Part shown: piece by piece, positions 25,973 to 37,000 of the stretch | Position numbering within the stretch: the first letter of the stretch is position 1 | Layout of the letters: the number at the start of each line of letters is the position of its first letter | Assembly: GCA_012840395.1 (NCBI GenBank) | Contig: DULL01000066.1 | Span: 49,403-113,402 of the forward strand | Reading direction: 5' to 3' | Origin: Clostridiaceae bacterium | GTDB taxonomy: Bacteria > Bacillota > Clostridia > Acetivibrionales > DULL01 | Length of the DNA: 64,000 nt | Made by a program: the position numbers and the translations under genes | The notes under the pieces: model-generated | What the model saw: only the letters and a program-made list of their open reading frames with translations | Told to the model about the DNA's origin: nothing | Databases searched by the model: none

Positions 25973-26083
25973 TTACTCTCTGTAATATCCATAACCACCG
26001 TTCCAGAACAACATCAGGAACAGGATGATGAAGAAAAGAATAGCGCAGTTATCATTAAATAAACCTTTTGAAATGCCTGACAT
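25973..26083 (-). CDS. 36-residue hydrophobic small protein (YjcZ-like)
   Basis: A short gene with a convincing ribosome site: GGGAGGT on the minus strand (complement of 26091-26097), 7 nt before ATG at 26083. The product begins MSGISKGLFNDN, continues with one membrane helix of about 16 residues (AILFFIILFLMLF), and ends in WNGGYGYYRE. This composition, a short polar head, one helix and a Gly/Tyr tail, resembles the small sporulation-associated YjcZ-type proteins of Firmicutes. A shared terminator separates it from hom. The function is unknown; spore association is inferred from the resemblance. Confidence 0.75.
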   Translation of the reverse strand: MSGISKGLFNDNCAILFFIILFLMLFWNGGYGYYRE

Positions 26084-26183
26084 ATTACAGACCTCCCTTT
26101 TTACTGAGATTTACTGAGATAGTATATATTATTCCGGTGAACAAAAAAGGGTGACTATATCTGACATACTTTCCTGTTTAAGA

Positions 26184-26212
26184 TTGCAAACAGTGCTCAA
26201 GTTCTCTATAAT
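26184..26212 (+). promoter_or_regulatory. Sigma-A-type promoter of the short-chain dehydrogenase gene
   Basis: TTGCAA (26184-26189) and TATAAT (26207-26212), spaced 17 nt, lie about 90 nt before the start codon. Confidence 0.65.
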
Positions 26213-26299
26213 GTGTTATAACAAGTATTATGAATTACATAATGTTTGAGACATGAAACAAAAGTATAAAAATTTTGTCAAGCTATGGAGGTAAGCAAA

Positions 26300-27079
26300 A
26301 TGAAAGTATTAGACTCCTTTTCATTAGAAGGGAAAGTTGCCTTGTTAACAGGTGGAGCAGGAAAATATGGCCGGCAGATAGCTTATGCTTTGGCAGAAGC
26401 TGGCGCTGAAACATATATGGCTTCCAGAAATGTTGAGAAACTTGAAATATTAGCTTCCGAACTCAGAGAACAGGGTTATAAGGCTAAAGCATTGTATTAT
26501 GACCAGGGTAAAGAAGAAACTATACTTGCACTCAGAGATGAAATTTTGAAACAGAGTGGGAGAATTGATATATTAGTAAATAATGCTGTAGCAAGAACTA
26601 CAAATGATTGGGATGATCCTGCAGAAAACTTTACAAAAAGTATGATTATTAATGGTACAGGCATTTTTTTAATGTGCAGAACATTCGGAGATGTAATGGC
26701 TGCCCAGGGTGGTGGTTCCATAATTAATATTGCTTCAATGATGGGCATGGTTGGACCTGATAAGAATAACTATGAAGGTCTTAATATGGGAAAATCAGCA
26801 GGAGATTATTATTTTCATAAGGCAGGAATGATTAATTTTACAAAATTCGTAGCAAGCAAGTACGGTGCAAGAAATGTACGCTGCAATGCAGTAAGTCCGG
26901 GAGGATTATTTGCCAATCAACCGGAGTTATTTGTTGAAAGATATAATAAAAGGACACTTCTTGGAAGAATGGCAAATGATACCGATCTTAAGGGTGTTAT
27001 TGTATTTCTGGCTTCTGATGCTTCCTTGTATATTACCGGAGCAAATATACCTGTTGATGGGGGATATACAGCAATATAG
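26300..27079 (+). CDS. Short-chain dehydrogenase/reductase
   Basis: 259 residues from ATG 26300; GGAGG at 26287-26291 lies 8 nt ahead, inside an in-frame ATG 26285 that I reject. The Rossmann motif is LTGGAGKYGRQIA, the NNAG-type motif is LVNNAVARTT, and the catalytic Tyr/Lys pair is in DYYFHKAGM, with Ser in INIASMMG. The closing NIPVDGGYTAI is typical of gluconate/3-ketoacyl-type SDRs. It oxidises or reduces a hydroxyl or keto group with NAD(P). The gene is near the sugar operon but has its own promoter and is separated by the hom terminator. The substrate is not known. Confidence 0.88.
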   Translation: MKVLDSFSLEGKVALLTGGAGKYGRQIAYALAEAGAETYMASRNVEKLEILASELREQGYKAKALYYDQGKEETILALRDEILKQSGRIDILVNNAVARTTNDWDDPAENFTKSMIINGTGIFLMCRTFGDVMAAQGGGSIINIASMMGMVGPDKNNYEGLNMGKSAGDYYFHKAGMINFTKFVASKYGARNVRCNAVSPGGLFANQPELFVERYNKRTLLGRMANDTDLKGVIVFLASDASLYITGANIPVDGGYTAI

Positions 27080-27180
27080 GGATTATAATAATACACTATT
27101 TATACTGTTCAGAGTACTTGTTAATGATTTAACAATATGATAAGATATAGTCAGACTGTTTTTTAAAAGGTGGTCATAAG

Positions 27181-27540
27181 ATGAAAATCAGAGAAATAAT
27201 AGAAATACTTGATGCGAAACTCCTTACCGGATCAGATGGAATGGAACAGGAAATAATTTCAGCCTGCGGATCCGACCTTATGAGTGATGTAATGGCATAT
27301 GTGAAAGAAAGTAATATTATGCTACTTACCGGACTGGTTAATCCTCAGGTTATCCGTACTGCTGAAATGATGGATATTAAAGCGGTAGTTTTCGTAAGAG
27401 GGAAAATACCTGGAGAAAATATTATTAAACTTGCAGAACAAATGAATATTGTAGTATTATCTACAAAACTTCCTATGTTTACTGCTTGTGGAAGACTTTA
27501 TAGCGCAGGGATAACAGGACGGTGCACTTATAATGGATAA
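27181..27540 (+). CDS. DRTGG-domain protein
   Basis: 119 residues, ATG 27181 after AAAGGTGG. The whole chain is one DRTGG-like domain (KIREIIEILDAKLLTG, CGSDLMSDVMAYVKE, MDIKAVVFVRGKIP, VVLSTKLPMFTACGRLY). This domain is found with phosphotransacetylase and CBS modules and is thought to bind nucleotides or sense cell state; no catalytic residues are known. It overlaps the ATPase-domain gene by 8 nt, and a second DRTGG protein is encoded downstream in the same cluster. Confidence 0.8.
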   Translation: MKIREIIEILDAKLLTGSDGMEQEIISACGSDLMSDVMAYVKESNIMLLTGLVNPQVIRTAEMMDIKAVVFVRGKIPGENIIKLAEQMNIVVLSTKLPMFTACGRLYSAGITGRCTYNG

Positions 27541-27964
27541 AGAATCATCCATTAACCTGAGTTTTATTTTACCGGATGATGATTTCAGAGTAGCCGGAGA
27601 GGCCTCCAGCAGTGTAAAAAAAGTATTGAGCCATCTTGGAATTAATCCTCAGATAATAAGGAGGACCGCTATTGCAATGTATGAAGCAGAAATCAATGCG
27701 GTTATACATGCGGGAGGTGGAACTGCCGATGTTAATATTTATCCGGATAGAATAGTAATAAAAATTGAAGATAAGGGTCCGGGAATACCAGATATAGATT
27801 TGGCAATGCAGGAAGGATACTCAACTGCTTCTGAAAGAATAAGGGAAATGGGCTTCGGTGCAGGAATGGGGCTCCCTAATATAAAAAGGTATTCTGATGA
27901 GCTTCAAATTGACTCAAAGGTTGGAGAAGGAACTGTGGTAAAGATTACGGTTTATGTTAACTAA
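27533..27964 (+). CDS. HATPase-type anti-sigma-factor/serine kinase-like protein
   Basis: 143 residues. The GHKL ATP-binding motifs are present: N-box MYEAEINAVIHA, G1 box IEDKGPGIPDID, and G2 box GFGAGMGLPNIKRY. The size and single-domain layout match the RsbW/SpoIIAB group, which phosphorylate an anti-sigma antagonist on Ser or bind sigma factors. Translation is coupled to the upstream DRTGG gene by an 8-nt overlap. In this cluster it may relay the redox state of the Fe-S protein; this is inference from gene order. Confidence 0.85.
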   Translation: MDKESSINLSFILPDDDFRVAGEASSSVKKVLSHLGINPQIIRRTAIAMYEAEINAVIHAGGGTADVNIYPDRIVIKIEDKGPGIPDIDLAMQEGYSTASERIREMGFGAGMGLPNIKRYSDELQIDSKVGEGTVVKITVYVN

Positions 27965-27978
27965 AAAGGAGTGGGGGC

Positions 27979-29301
27979 ATGAATAATTATTTTCATTCAG
28001 TCAGACTTGACGAAGAGAAATGCAGAGGATGTACCAATTGCATAAAAAGATGTCCTACTGAAGCAATTAGAGTTCGCAAAAGCAAAGCGAGAATTATTAA
28101 TGAAAGGTGTATAGATTGCGGAGAGTGTTTGCGAGTATGTCCGTACCACGCCAAAAAGGCTATTACAGATCCACTTGAAATCATAAAACAATATAAATAT
28201 AAAGTAGCTATCCCTGCACCATCATTATATGGGCAGTTTAAGCCCGAATTTTCAAGAAACCGGATATTGAATGCACTAAAAAAGGTTGGTTTTGATAAGG
28301 TATTTGAAGTATCAAGAGCCGCAGAAATTGTAAGTGATGCCACAAAAAGGGCAATTTCACAGGGGATAGAGAATAAACCATTGATTTCTTCAGCCTGTCC
28401 GGCAGTTGTAAGGCTAATACAAGTCAGATTTCCAAGCCTTATTGATAATATTCAGAGAATTCATTCTCCTATGGAAGTGGCAGCAAGGATTGTACGTAAA
28501 GAGCTGATTTCTGAGGAAGGATTATCTTCAGATGATATAGGTGTTTTTTTTATTACTCCTTGTCCTGCAAAAGTTACCAGCATAAAGGGTAATTATATAG
28601 GAGAGTATTCATCGGTTAACGGAGCTATAGCCATAAAAGATATTTATATAAAACTCTTGGAAATATTAGGCAATGATGAAGACTCTGAAGAACTTGAGAT
28701 GTCAGGTTTTAAAGGTGTAAGATGGGCAAATATAGGAGGAGAGGGATTAGCTCTCGGGACAGATCAATTTCTGGCAGTGGATGGTATTCATAACGTAATT
28801 AGCATTCTTGAGGAAATAGAAAATGGAAAACTCAAGGATGTAGATTTTATAGAAGCCCTTGCATGTACAGGTGGTTGCATCGGAGGCCCCCTGACCGTTG
28901 AAAATATGTTTGTGGCGAAAAATAACCTTAAGAAACATATAGATATTGCAAAAAGAAAAGAATATCCGCCTGTCAATTCAGAAATATATGATGATATCCT
29001 GGGCTGGACCAGAAGTATTGTACACCGGCCGGTTATGAAATTGGATGATGATATTTCAGTTGCTATTAAAAAGCTTGAGGCTCTTGAAAAAATTAACCGG
29101 GATCTTCCCGGTTTAGATTGCGGAGCCTGCGGCGCTCCAAGCTGTAGAGCTTTGGCTGAAGATATAGTAAGAGGAAAAGCAACCGAGACTGATTGTATTT
29201 TTAAACTAAGAGAGAAAGTAAGAAGCCTTGCTGTACAAATGGCAGAGCTGGAATCAAAAATGCCACCTGTATTGGATAAAGATAGGAGTGTTGACGATTG
29301 A
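27979..29301 (+). CDS. [FeFe]-hydrogenase-like iron-sulfur protein with RnfB-type 4Fe-4S domain
   Basis: 440 residues; AAGGAG precedes ATG 27979. Order of domains: two ferredoxin clusters (CRGCTNCIKRCP and CIDCGECLRVCP), then the hydrogenase large-subunit core (about 75-355), then a C-terminal Fes-type cluster (DCGACGAPSCRALAEDI). The H-cluster Cys residues are kept, but in divergent boxes: SACPAVVRLI instead of TSCCPxW, TPCPAKVTSIK, and ACTGGCIGGPLT. These changes are those of the sensory or non-bidirectional hydrogenase-like branch rather than a main catalytic HydA. Its partners are DRTGG, HATPase and PHP proteins, which suggests redox or H2 sensing. Confidence 0.88.
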   Translation: MNNYFHSVRLDEEKCRGCTNCIKRCPTEAIRVRKSKARIINERCIDCGECLRVCPYHAKKAITDPLEIIKQYKYKVAIPAPSLYGQFKPEFSRNRILNALKKVGFDKVFEVSRAAEIVSDATKRAISQGIENKPLISSACPAVVRLIQVRFPSLIDNIQRIHSPMEVAARIVRKELISEEGLSSDDIGVFFITPCPAKVTSIKGNYIGEYSSVNGAIAIKDIYIKLLEILGNDEDSEELEMSGFKGVRWANIGGEGLALGTDQFLAVDGIHNVISILEEIENGKLKDVDFIEALACTGGCIGGPLTVENMFVAKNNLKKHIDIAKRKEYPPVNSEIYDDILGWTRSIVHRPVMKLDDDISVAIKKLEALEKINRDLPGLDCGACGAPSCRALAEDIVRGKATETDCIFKLREKVRSLAVQMAELESKMPPVLDKDRSVDD

Positions 29302-29633
29302 CTGTAGGAGAGATAGCAAAAGAACTTGAATTAGAAGTTTTAACAGGAGAGAAAAGCCTTAATAAAGAAATAACAGGAGTTTATGTATGTGATTTATTAA
29401 GCTGGGTTATGTCCCACGCCGGTAAAGGGAATATATGGGTTACTATACACAATCACATCAATATAGTGGCTGTTGCCTTGCTCACAGAAGTTTCCTGTAT
29501 TATAATACCCGAAAATATTGAAGTAGAAGAAACAACTTTAACAAAAGCCATGGAAGAAGGAGTAAATATTCTTCGCAGCAAATCAAGCGCATATGAATTA
29601 TGCTGCAGAATATTTCAAATAACTTCCAAATAA
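29298..29633 (+). CDS. Second DRTGG-domain protein
   Basis: 111 residues from TTG 29298, which overlaps the preceding stop; GGAGTG lies 7 nt upstream. The DRTGG fold is recognisable (TVGEIAKELELEVLTG, VYVCDLLSWVMSHAGKG, VALLTEVSCIIIPEN). It differs from the first DRTGG protein in sequence but has the same size and place in the cluster. Translational coupling with the Fe-S protein implies they act together. No catalytic residues can be named. Confidence 0.8.
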   Translation: MTVGEIAKELELEVLTGEKSLNKEITGVYVCDLLSWVMSHAGKGNIWVTIHNHINIVAVALLTEVSCIIIPENIEVEETTLTKAMEEGVNILRSKSSAYELCCRIFQITSK

Positions 29634-29659
29634 TTATTTCGTTTTATCCAGGTGAGCCA

Positions 29660-30376
29660 ATGAAATTATCATATGATTTGCATATCCATTCTGCTTTATC
29701 CCCATGTGCAGATAATGATATGACTCCAAACAATATTGTTAATATGGCATGTTTAAAGGGATTAGATATTATAGCGGTCACTGACCATAATTCAGCAGAG
29801 AATATTGAGGCAGTTATAAAATGTTCTCATGGAAAGGAACTGCTTATAATACCAGGTATGGAAGTCATGACCAGGGAAGAAGTCCACATTGTCTGTCTTT
29901 TCCCTGATCTTGACGGAGTATTGAAGTTTCAGAATATTGTGTATAATGCCTTACCAGACATTTCAAACAGAGCTGATATATTTGGACAGCAGATCATATT
30001 AAATGAAAAGGATCAGATCACAGGATATGTAGAAACTATGCTCCTTGCAGGTGCAGATTTAAGTATAGAGGATGTGTTCAGCCATACCATAATGCTTGGA
30101 GGAGCAGCACTACCTGCTCATGTTGATAAAACTTCATACAGTATTATATCTAATCTGGGAACTGTACCTGAGGAACTGGAAACAGGATATCTTGAAATAT
30201 CCAAGAACTGTTCGGAAACAGAATTTAAATCATTGCATTCCGATCTTGCTAAATATAATTTCATAAAATCTTCTGACGCGCATTTTCTTTGGGATATTCT
30301 TGAAAGAGAAAGCTTTATAGAACTTGAGGAAGCCAGCGCCCATTGCCTTATTGCCAAGCTGAGAAATAAAGTATAA
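29660..30376 (+). CDS. PHP-domain phosphoesterase-like protein
   Basis: 238 residues from ATG 29660, just after AGGTGAG. Metal-binding motifs of the polymerase and histidinol phosphatase (PHP) family are clear: YDLHIHSALSPCAD, VTDHNSAENIEA, PGMEVMTREEVHIVC, LPAHVDK, and SSDAHFLWDI. The enzyme should hydrolyse a phosphoester with three metals. It ends the Fe-S/DRTGG cluster, and this gene set recurs next to hydrogenases in Clostridia. The substrate is not known. Confidence 0.88.
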   Translation: MKLSYDLHIHSALSPCADNDMTPNNIVNMACLKGLDIIAVTDHNSAENIEAVIKCSHGKELLIIPGMEVMTREEVHIVCLFPDLDGVLKFQNIVYNALPDISNRADIFGQQIILNEKDQITGYVETMLLAGADLSIEDVFSHTIMLGGAALPAHVDKTSYSIISNLGTVPEELETGYLEISKNCSETEFKSLHSDLAKYNFIKSSDAHFLWDILERESFIELEEASAHCLIAKLRNKV

Positions 30377-30404
30377 CTTTTCGTGTCCCATTTCTAAATT
30401 ATTA

Positions 30405-30433
30405 TTGACAAAATAGACTACAGATAGTATAGT
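30405..30433 (+). promoter_or_regulatory. Sigma-A promoter of metY-metA
   Basis: TTGACA (30405-30410) and TATAGT (30428-30433) with 17-nt spacing lie about 75 nt before metY. The leader is too short for a SAM (S-box) riboswitch and shows none. Confidence 0.75.
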
Positions 30434-30505
30434 TATTCAATAAAATATAATAAATATAACAATATATTGTACAATTAATATTATCTAATAAGGGAGGGTG
30501 TGTAA

Positions 30506-31798
<1,293 letters not shown>

Positions 31799-31822
31799 TT
31801 GGAAGTATAAAGGAGGATGCCT

Positions 31823-32740
31823 GTGCCGATAAAAATACCTGATAATCTTCCTGCAATGGAAATTCTAAGCAACGAAAATATTTTTGTAATGGGATACGAG
31901 AGGGCTTTTCACCAGGATATACGTCCTTTACGAATAGCCATATTAAATATCATGCCCACAAAGATAGCAACAGAAACCCAGCTTTTGAGGCTGTTAAGTA
32001 ATACACCTCTACAAGTGGATATTGTATTGTTACATCCTGCTTCATACACTTCAAAGAATACTCCCGCAGAACATTTAGAAACTTTTTATAAAACTTTTAA
32101 TGAAGTTAAGGATGAAAAATTTGACGGTTTGGTAATTACTGGTGCACCAGTAGAAAACATGGATTTCGAAGAAGTTGCCTATTGGGAAGAATTGAAAGAA
32201 ATTATGGAGTGGAGCAAAACCAGTGTATTCTCTACTCTGCATATATGCTGGGGAGCACAGGCAGGATTATACTATCATTATAAAATTCCAAAGTATCCGT
32301 TAAAGGAGAAAATGTTTGGAGTATTTGAACATACAGTAAATGAAAAATTTGTGAAACTTTTCAGAGGCTTTGATGATGTATTCTTTGCACCTCATTCACG
32401 GCATACGGAAGTGAGAATAGAAGATGTTGAAAAGGTGCCTGAGCTCCAAATCCTGTCTACATCGAAGGATGCCGGATTATATATTTGTGCCTCAAGGAAT
32501 GGAAGGCAGATTTTTGTAACTGGCCATCCTGAGTACGATCCCTGTACATTGAAACTGGAATATGAGCGTGATATTGCAAAAAATTTGAAGATTAATATAC
32601 CTAAAAATTATTTTCCAGGGGATGATCCTACAAAGGATCCAATTGTTAATTGGAGAAGTCATGCAAACCTCCTCTATGCTAATTGGCTGAATTATTATGT
32701 TTACCAGGAGACACCTTATGATTTAAATGAATTGAGGTGA
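31823..32740 (+). CDS. metA: Homoserine O-acetyltransferase, MetA family
   Basis: 305 residues from GTG 31823, 6 nt after AGGAGG (31811-31816); ATG 31817 abuts the site. The protein activates homoserine by acylation. Catalytic Cys is in [15 protein letters not shown], and the His-Glu pair in TGHPEYD. The acyl-donor loop reads [18 protein letters not shown]. In this family Glu at that place (Gly in E. coli) marks acetyl-CoA instead of succinyl-CoA use, which agrees with the neighbouring O-acetylhomoserine sulfhydrylase. Four nt separate its stop from the sbcD start. Confidence 0.93.
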   Translation: MPIKIPDNLPAMEILSNENIFVMGYERAFHQDIRPLRIAILNIMPTKIATETQLLRLLSNTPLQVDIVLLHPASYTSKNTPAEHLETFYKTFNEVKDEKFDGLVITGAPVENMDFEEVAYWEELKEIMEWSKTSVFSTLHICWGAQAGLYYHYKIPKYPLKEKMFGVFEHTVNEKFVKLFRGFDDVFFAPHSRHTEVRIEDVEKVPELQILSTSKDAGLYICASRNGRQIFVTGHPEYDPCTLKLEYERDIAKNLKINIPKNYFPGDDPTKDPIVNWRSHANLLYANWLNYYVYQETPYDLNELR

Positions 32741-32744
32741 CATT

Positions 32745-34010
32745 ATGCGCATACTTCATACCTCTGACTGGCATTTAGGCAGGACCCTTGAGAATATAAA
32801 CAGAATAGATGAGCAAAAACAGTTTATTGATGAATTGTGTGACAAAGCCGACAAAGAGGATATAGACCTGGTTCTTGTGGCAGGAGATATATTTGACACA
32901 TATAATCCTTCTGCAGCCGCTGAAGAATTATTTTTCGAAGCCATAAACAAACTGAATAAAGGTGGAAAAAGGGCGGTTGTAGTAATTGCCGGAAATCATG
33001 ACAATCCGGAAAGGCTATGTGCATCCAGTTCTCTTGCTTTTAGAAACGGTATTATTCTTTTAGGTTATCCATCCAGCTATCCCGCAGGTGAAAAAAACGA
33101 TGATAATAGCATCAGAGTTGTAAATTCCGGCCCGGGATGGCTGGAACTGTTTATAGAGGGTTGTGAACATAATGCTGTAATAATTACACTTCCCTATCCA
33201 TCTGAAGCACGTCTTGATGAGGTACTAACCGAGGAACTTGAGGAAAATAAACTCCAGAGAGCTTATTCCGACAGAGTGGGAAGCATATTTGAAACCCTAT
33301 CCAGCCACTTCAGGGATGATACCGTTAATCTGGTGGTAAGCCATATCTTTGTAAGAGGAGGCATTACAAGTAAAGATTCTGAAAGAACTATCCAGGTGGG
33401 AGGGGCAATGACGGTGGATCCCGAGGTGCTGCCTTCAAAAGCCCACTATGTTGCCCTCGGCCATTTACATAAGCCACAAAAAGTTAAGGATGCTCCATGT
33501 CCTGCATATTATTCAGGCTCTCCTCTGGCATACAGCTTTTCTGAGGCCGGGCAAAGCAAAGAGGTGTTTATTGCAGATATAATCCCTGGGAAAGAACCTT
33601 ACATAAAAGAGGAATACTTGAACTGCGGAAAGCCATTGGTGAAATGGACAGCAAGGCAAGGAATTGAAGAGGCTCTCAATTGGTGTATGGAGGGCAGGGA
33701 CCTCAATGCATGGATTGAACTGGAAATTTTTTTGGACAGGCCTCTTACTATGGAGGAACAGAAAAAACTAAGGGAATTAAATCCGGGTATAATAAATATC
33801 AAGCCTATAATAGCTACAGAGACTAGCTTTATTGAAGGTTTCGAAGATAGGGAAGCCAAAAAGATTGATGAGCTGTTTAAAGACTATTATAAATACAAAA
33901 CCGGTATGGAAATATCAGATGAGCTTATGACCATATTTCTTGATGTGTTAAATAGCGAAGACCAGGGAGAGGACGGACTAACGGATTCTGTTATGGAGAC
34001 TACAGCATAA
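32745..34010 (+). CDS. sbcD: Exonuclease SbcCD subunit D
   Basis: 421 residues, ATG 32745 after GAGGTGA. The Mre11-type nuclease cuts DNA hairpins and blocked ends together with SbcC. Phosphoesterase motifs: HTSDWHLGRTL, VAGDIFDTYNPSA, IAGNHDNPERL, SHIFVRGG, and LGHLHKPQKV. The C-terminal region (about 290-400) is the SbcD capping and SbcC-binding part. It is transcribed in line with metA and directly followed by sbcC. No defects are visible. Confidence 0.95.
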   Translation: MRILHTSDWHLGRTLENINRIDEQKQFIDELCDKADKEDIDLVLVAGDIFDTYNPSAAAEELFFEAINKLNKGGKRAVVVIAGNHDNPERLCASSSLAFRNGIILLGYPSSYPAGEKNDDNSIRVVNSGPGWLELFIEGCEHNAVIITLPYPSEARLDEVLTEELEENKLQRAYSDRVGSIFETLSSHFRDDTVNLVVSHIFVRGGITSKDSERTIQVGGAMTVDPEVLPSKAHYVALGHLHKPQKVKDAPCPAYYSGSPLAYSFSEAGQSKEVFIADIIPGKEPYIKEEYLNCGKPLVKWTARQGIEEALNWCMEGRDLNAWIELEIFLDRPLTMEEQKKLRELNPGIINIKPIIATETSFIEGFEDREAKKIDELFKDYYKYKTGMEISDELMTIFLDVLNSEDQGEDGLTDSVMETTA

Positions 34011-34033
34011 GGGATATAAAAGGAGTGTTAAAA

Positions 34034-37000
34034 TTGAGACCACGGTACCTTGAGATAGAGGGGCTTCAAAGTTTCAAAGAAGTCCAGAAGGTGGACTTTG
34101 ATAAACTTGGAGAAACCGGCCTGTTTGGTATTTTTGGGCCCACCGGGAGCGGAAAATCTACAGTATTGGATGCAATCACTCTGGCTTTATATGGTAATGT
34201 CCAGAGAGCCTTAAGGGGAACTCATGGCATAATGAATATTTATTCAGACAATCTGAGGGTTGTCTATACTTTTGATCTTCAAAAGGACAAACTGAGGAAG
34301 ACATATAAAGTTGAAAGGGTTTATAAAAGGAAAAAAGGCTCTGAGAACTTTATTGAAGTTAAATTGGCAAGGCTATCAGATATTACTGGTGAAGGTAATG
34401 TGATAATTGCAGACAAACCCAGTGAAGTTACAAGTAAAGTGGAAGAATTGCTGGGTTTAAATTTAGATGATTTTACTCGTTCAGTTGTTTTGCCCCAGAA
34501 TAAGTTCCAGGAATTTCTTTTTCTGGAAAAATCTAAAAGGAGAGAAATGCTGGAAAGGATTTTCTATCTTGAGGAATATGGAAGGAATTTATCTGAAAAA
34601 GTAAACAGGAAGCTTAATGCAACAAAGAATAAATTATCAAATATTGAAGGAGCACTTTCGGCACTTGGAGATATTTCTGAAAAATCCCTCATTGAAGCAG
34701 AAAAAAAAGTTCAGGAAGCCAGGGATTTGAAGGAGAAGGTAGATAAGGAACTAAAAAATCTGGAATTAAATTTAAACCAGGCAAGGGAAGTTTGGGACCT
34801 TGTAAAGGAACTTAATTTTATATTAGAAAAGGAAGAAACGTACATATCAAAACAGCCAGAGATTGATTTAATGAAAAAACAATATGAGGAATCAATGAAG
34901 GCTGAAGGTTTAAAAGAATTAATAGAACAGTACAGGAGTACCGGTAAAAAACTCTATGATACGGTATCACAACTTGATACACTATTGCAGGAAATTAATA
35001 ACACCGAAAATGTTCTAAAAGATATACGGAAGCATTATGAGATCTGTAAGAAAAGCTTTGATGAAGAAATACCAAGGTTAGTGGAGTTGAAAACAAAGCT
35101 TGAAAGTGCTTTGGAATTAAGAAAGGAAGCAGATGATCTTGAAAAGAAGCTGAAAGTACTGCGGGAAGAATATGTTTCACTGAAATTAAAAATTGAATCA
35201 AAGGAAAAAGAAATCCATAAAAAGAAAACTGATTTATCTGAGTGTGAAAACAAAATTCAGGAATATAGTAAAACTATTGAGAATTTAAAAGTAGATATTG
35301 ATTATAGAAGCCAGGTGCAGGCTGCATTAAGAATACAAGATGAAACTGAAGCTTTAAGAAAAGAAAAAGATAGACATGAGATTTTAGTAAAGGAATTGAC
35401 AAAAAAGACAGAGATTTTGGAGGAGAAACTTGCTGTAATAGAACTGGAGAAAAATAAAGAATTAAGCTTGCTTGAAGGATTGAAAAATGAGCAGATTGCT
35501 CAAAAGAATTCGAAGCCAGATGACAGAGATAATATTCTTAAGGATATTAACACTTACCATAATATAAAGGCTATTTGTCAAAGTTTAAAGTATAAAAGAA
35601 AAGATATTGACGACCTTAAAGTTGTTTCTGAAGAAGTACATAGAAATATTGAACAGTACATCATTAAATATAATGAAGCTGAAAAATACAGAGATTCTTT
35701 ATATGAAGAATTAGAAAAACTAAAGACCGATGCTGAACAAGCCAGAAAGGAATACGAAAAGAATTCAGCTTATATATTGGCGCTTAATCTTAAAAAAGGT
35801 GAACCTTGCCCTGTTTGTGGGTCAGTTAACCATCCTGCTCCGGCATCAGCCCATAATAACATGCAGGAGATGGATGTTCTTGAAGAAAAACTGAAAGATA
35901 TCCGGGAAAATCTGGGCAGCCTTGAGATTAAAGCCAGGGAATCTGATAGTGAATGCATAAAATTGAAAGAACAGCTTGAGGGATTAAGAAACAAGCTGAA
36001 ACAAACCAGGGAAGAAATATCCAAGAAAGAAAATGAATATGAGGCATTAGCCTCAAATCTTCCCGAGAATATAAGAAGTATTAATCCGGAACAAATGGAT
36101 TATGAACTGGAGAAAATCAACAATAATAATCTGTCAAGATTGAAGGCAGTGGATGAATGGGAAAATAATATTAATGCTCTTGAGAAAAAAATAGCGGATT
36201 TAAATAATACTGTTTCCAGATATTTAGCTGATGAAAACGGAATCAAAGCAGAATTGAGAGTAAACAGGGAAAACCTCGCCCAGGAAAAAAATAGACTAAA
36301 GGCTTCTTCAGAGCAATATACCGGTAAGCTTTCAGAAATGAATGCTATAAAAAACAGGCTAGGTATAGCAGATATTATTACTGAGATAAGACGAATAGAA
36401 GAAAATGACCGTAAAGTGGAAGCACTAAGAAAAAATATTGAGAATCAACAAAATCGTTCAAAGGAAATAAGAGAAAATATTGAAAAGCTTACATGGGAAA
36501 AACAGGAAATGCTTACCAGATATAGCGCTCTGGAAGCAGATGGAAAAACCATTAGTTCTCAAAAGAAAGAGAAAGAAGAAAGAATAACTTTGTTGGCAGG
36601 ACAAGGCGACATTTATGCTCAACTGGCCAATGTTGAAGAAAAAATAATCCGTATACAGCAGGAAGAAAAGAAGTATTTTGAACTAATTAGTAAAACCGAA
36701 GCAAAGTATAATGAACTCAATACCCAGAGGGCGGCATTAGAAAACCAAAAAAGTTTATATGAGAAATATCTTAATGTAGAAAAACAACAATTATATAATG
36801 CACTGGAAGAAAAAGGTTTCACTAGTATCGAACAAGCAGAAAAATCGATTATTCCGCAGAATGAACGGGATAAAATGGCTGAGATTATAAAGGATTATGA
36901 ACAAGCAAGAATAAATCTTAAGGCAAACAGGGAACTATTACAGAAAAAACTGAACGGGCGAAGTATAAGTGAATCTGAGTGGGATGATATAAACGGGAGA

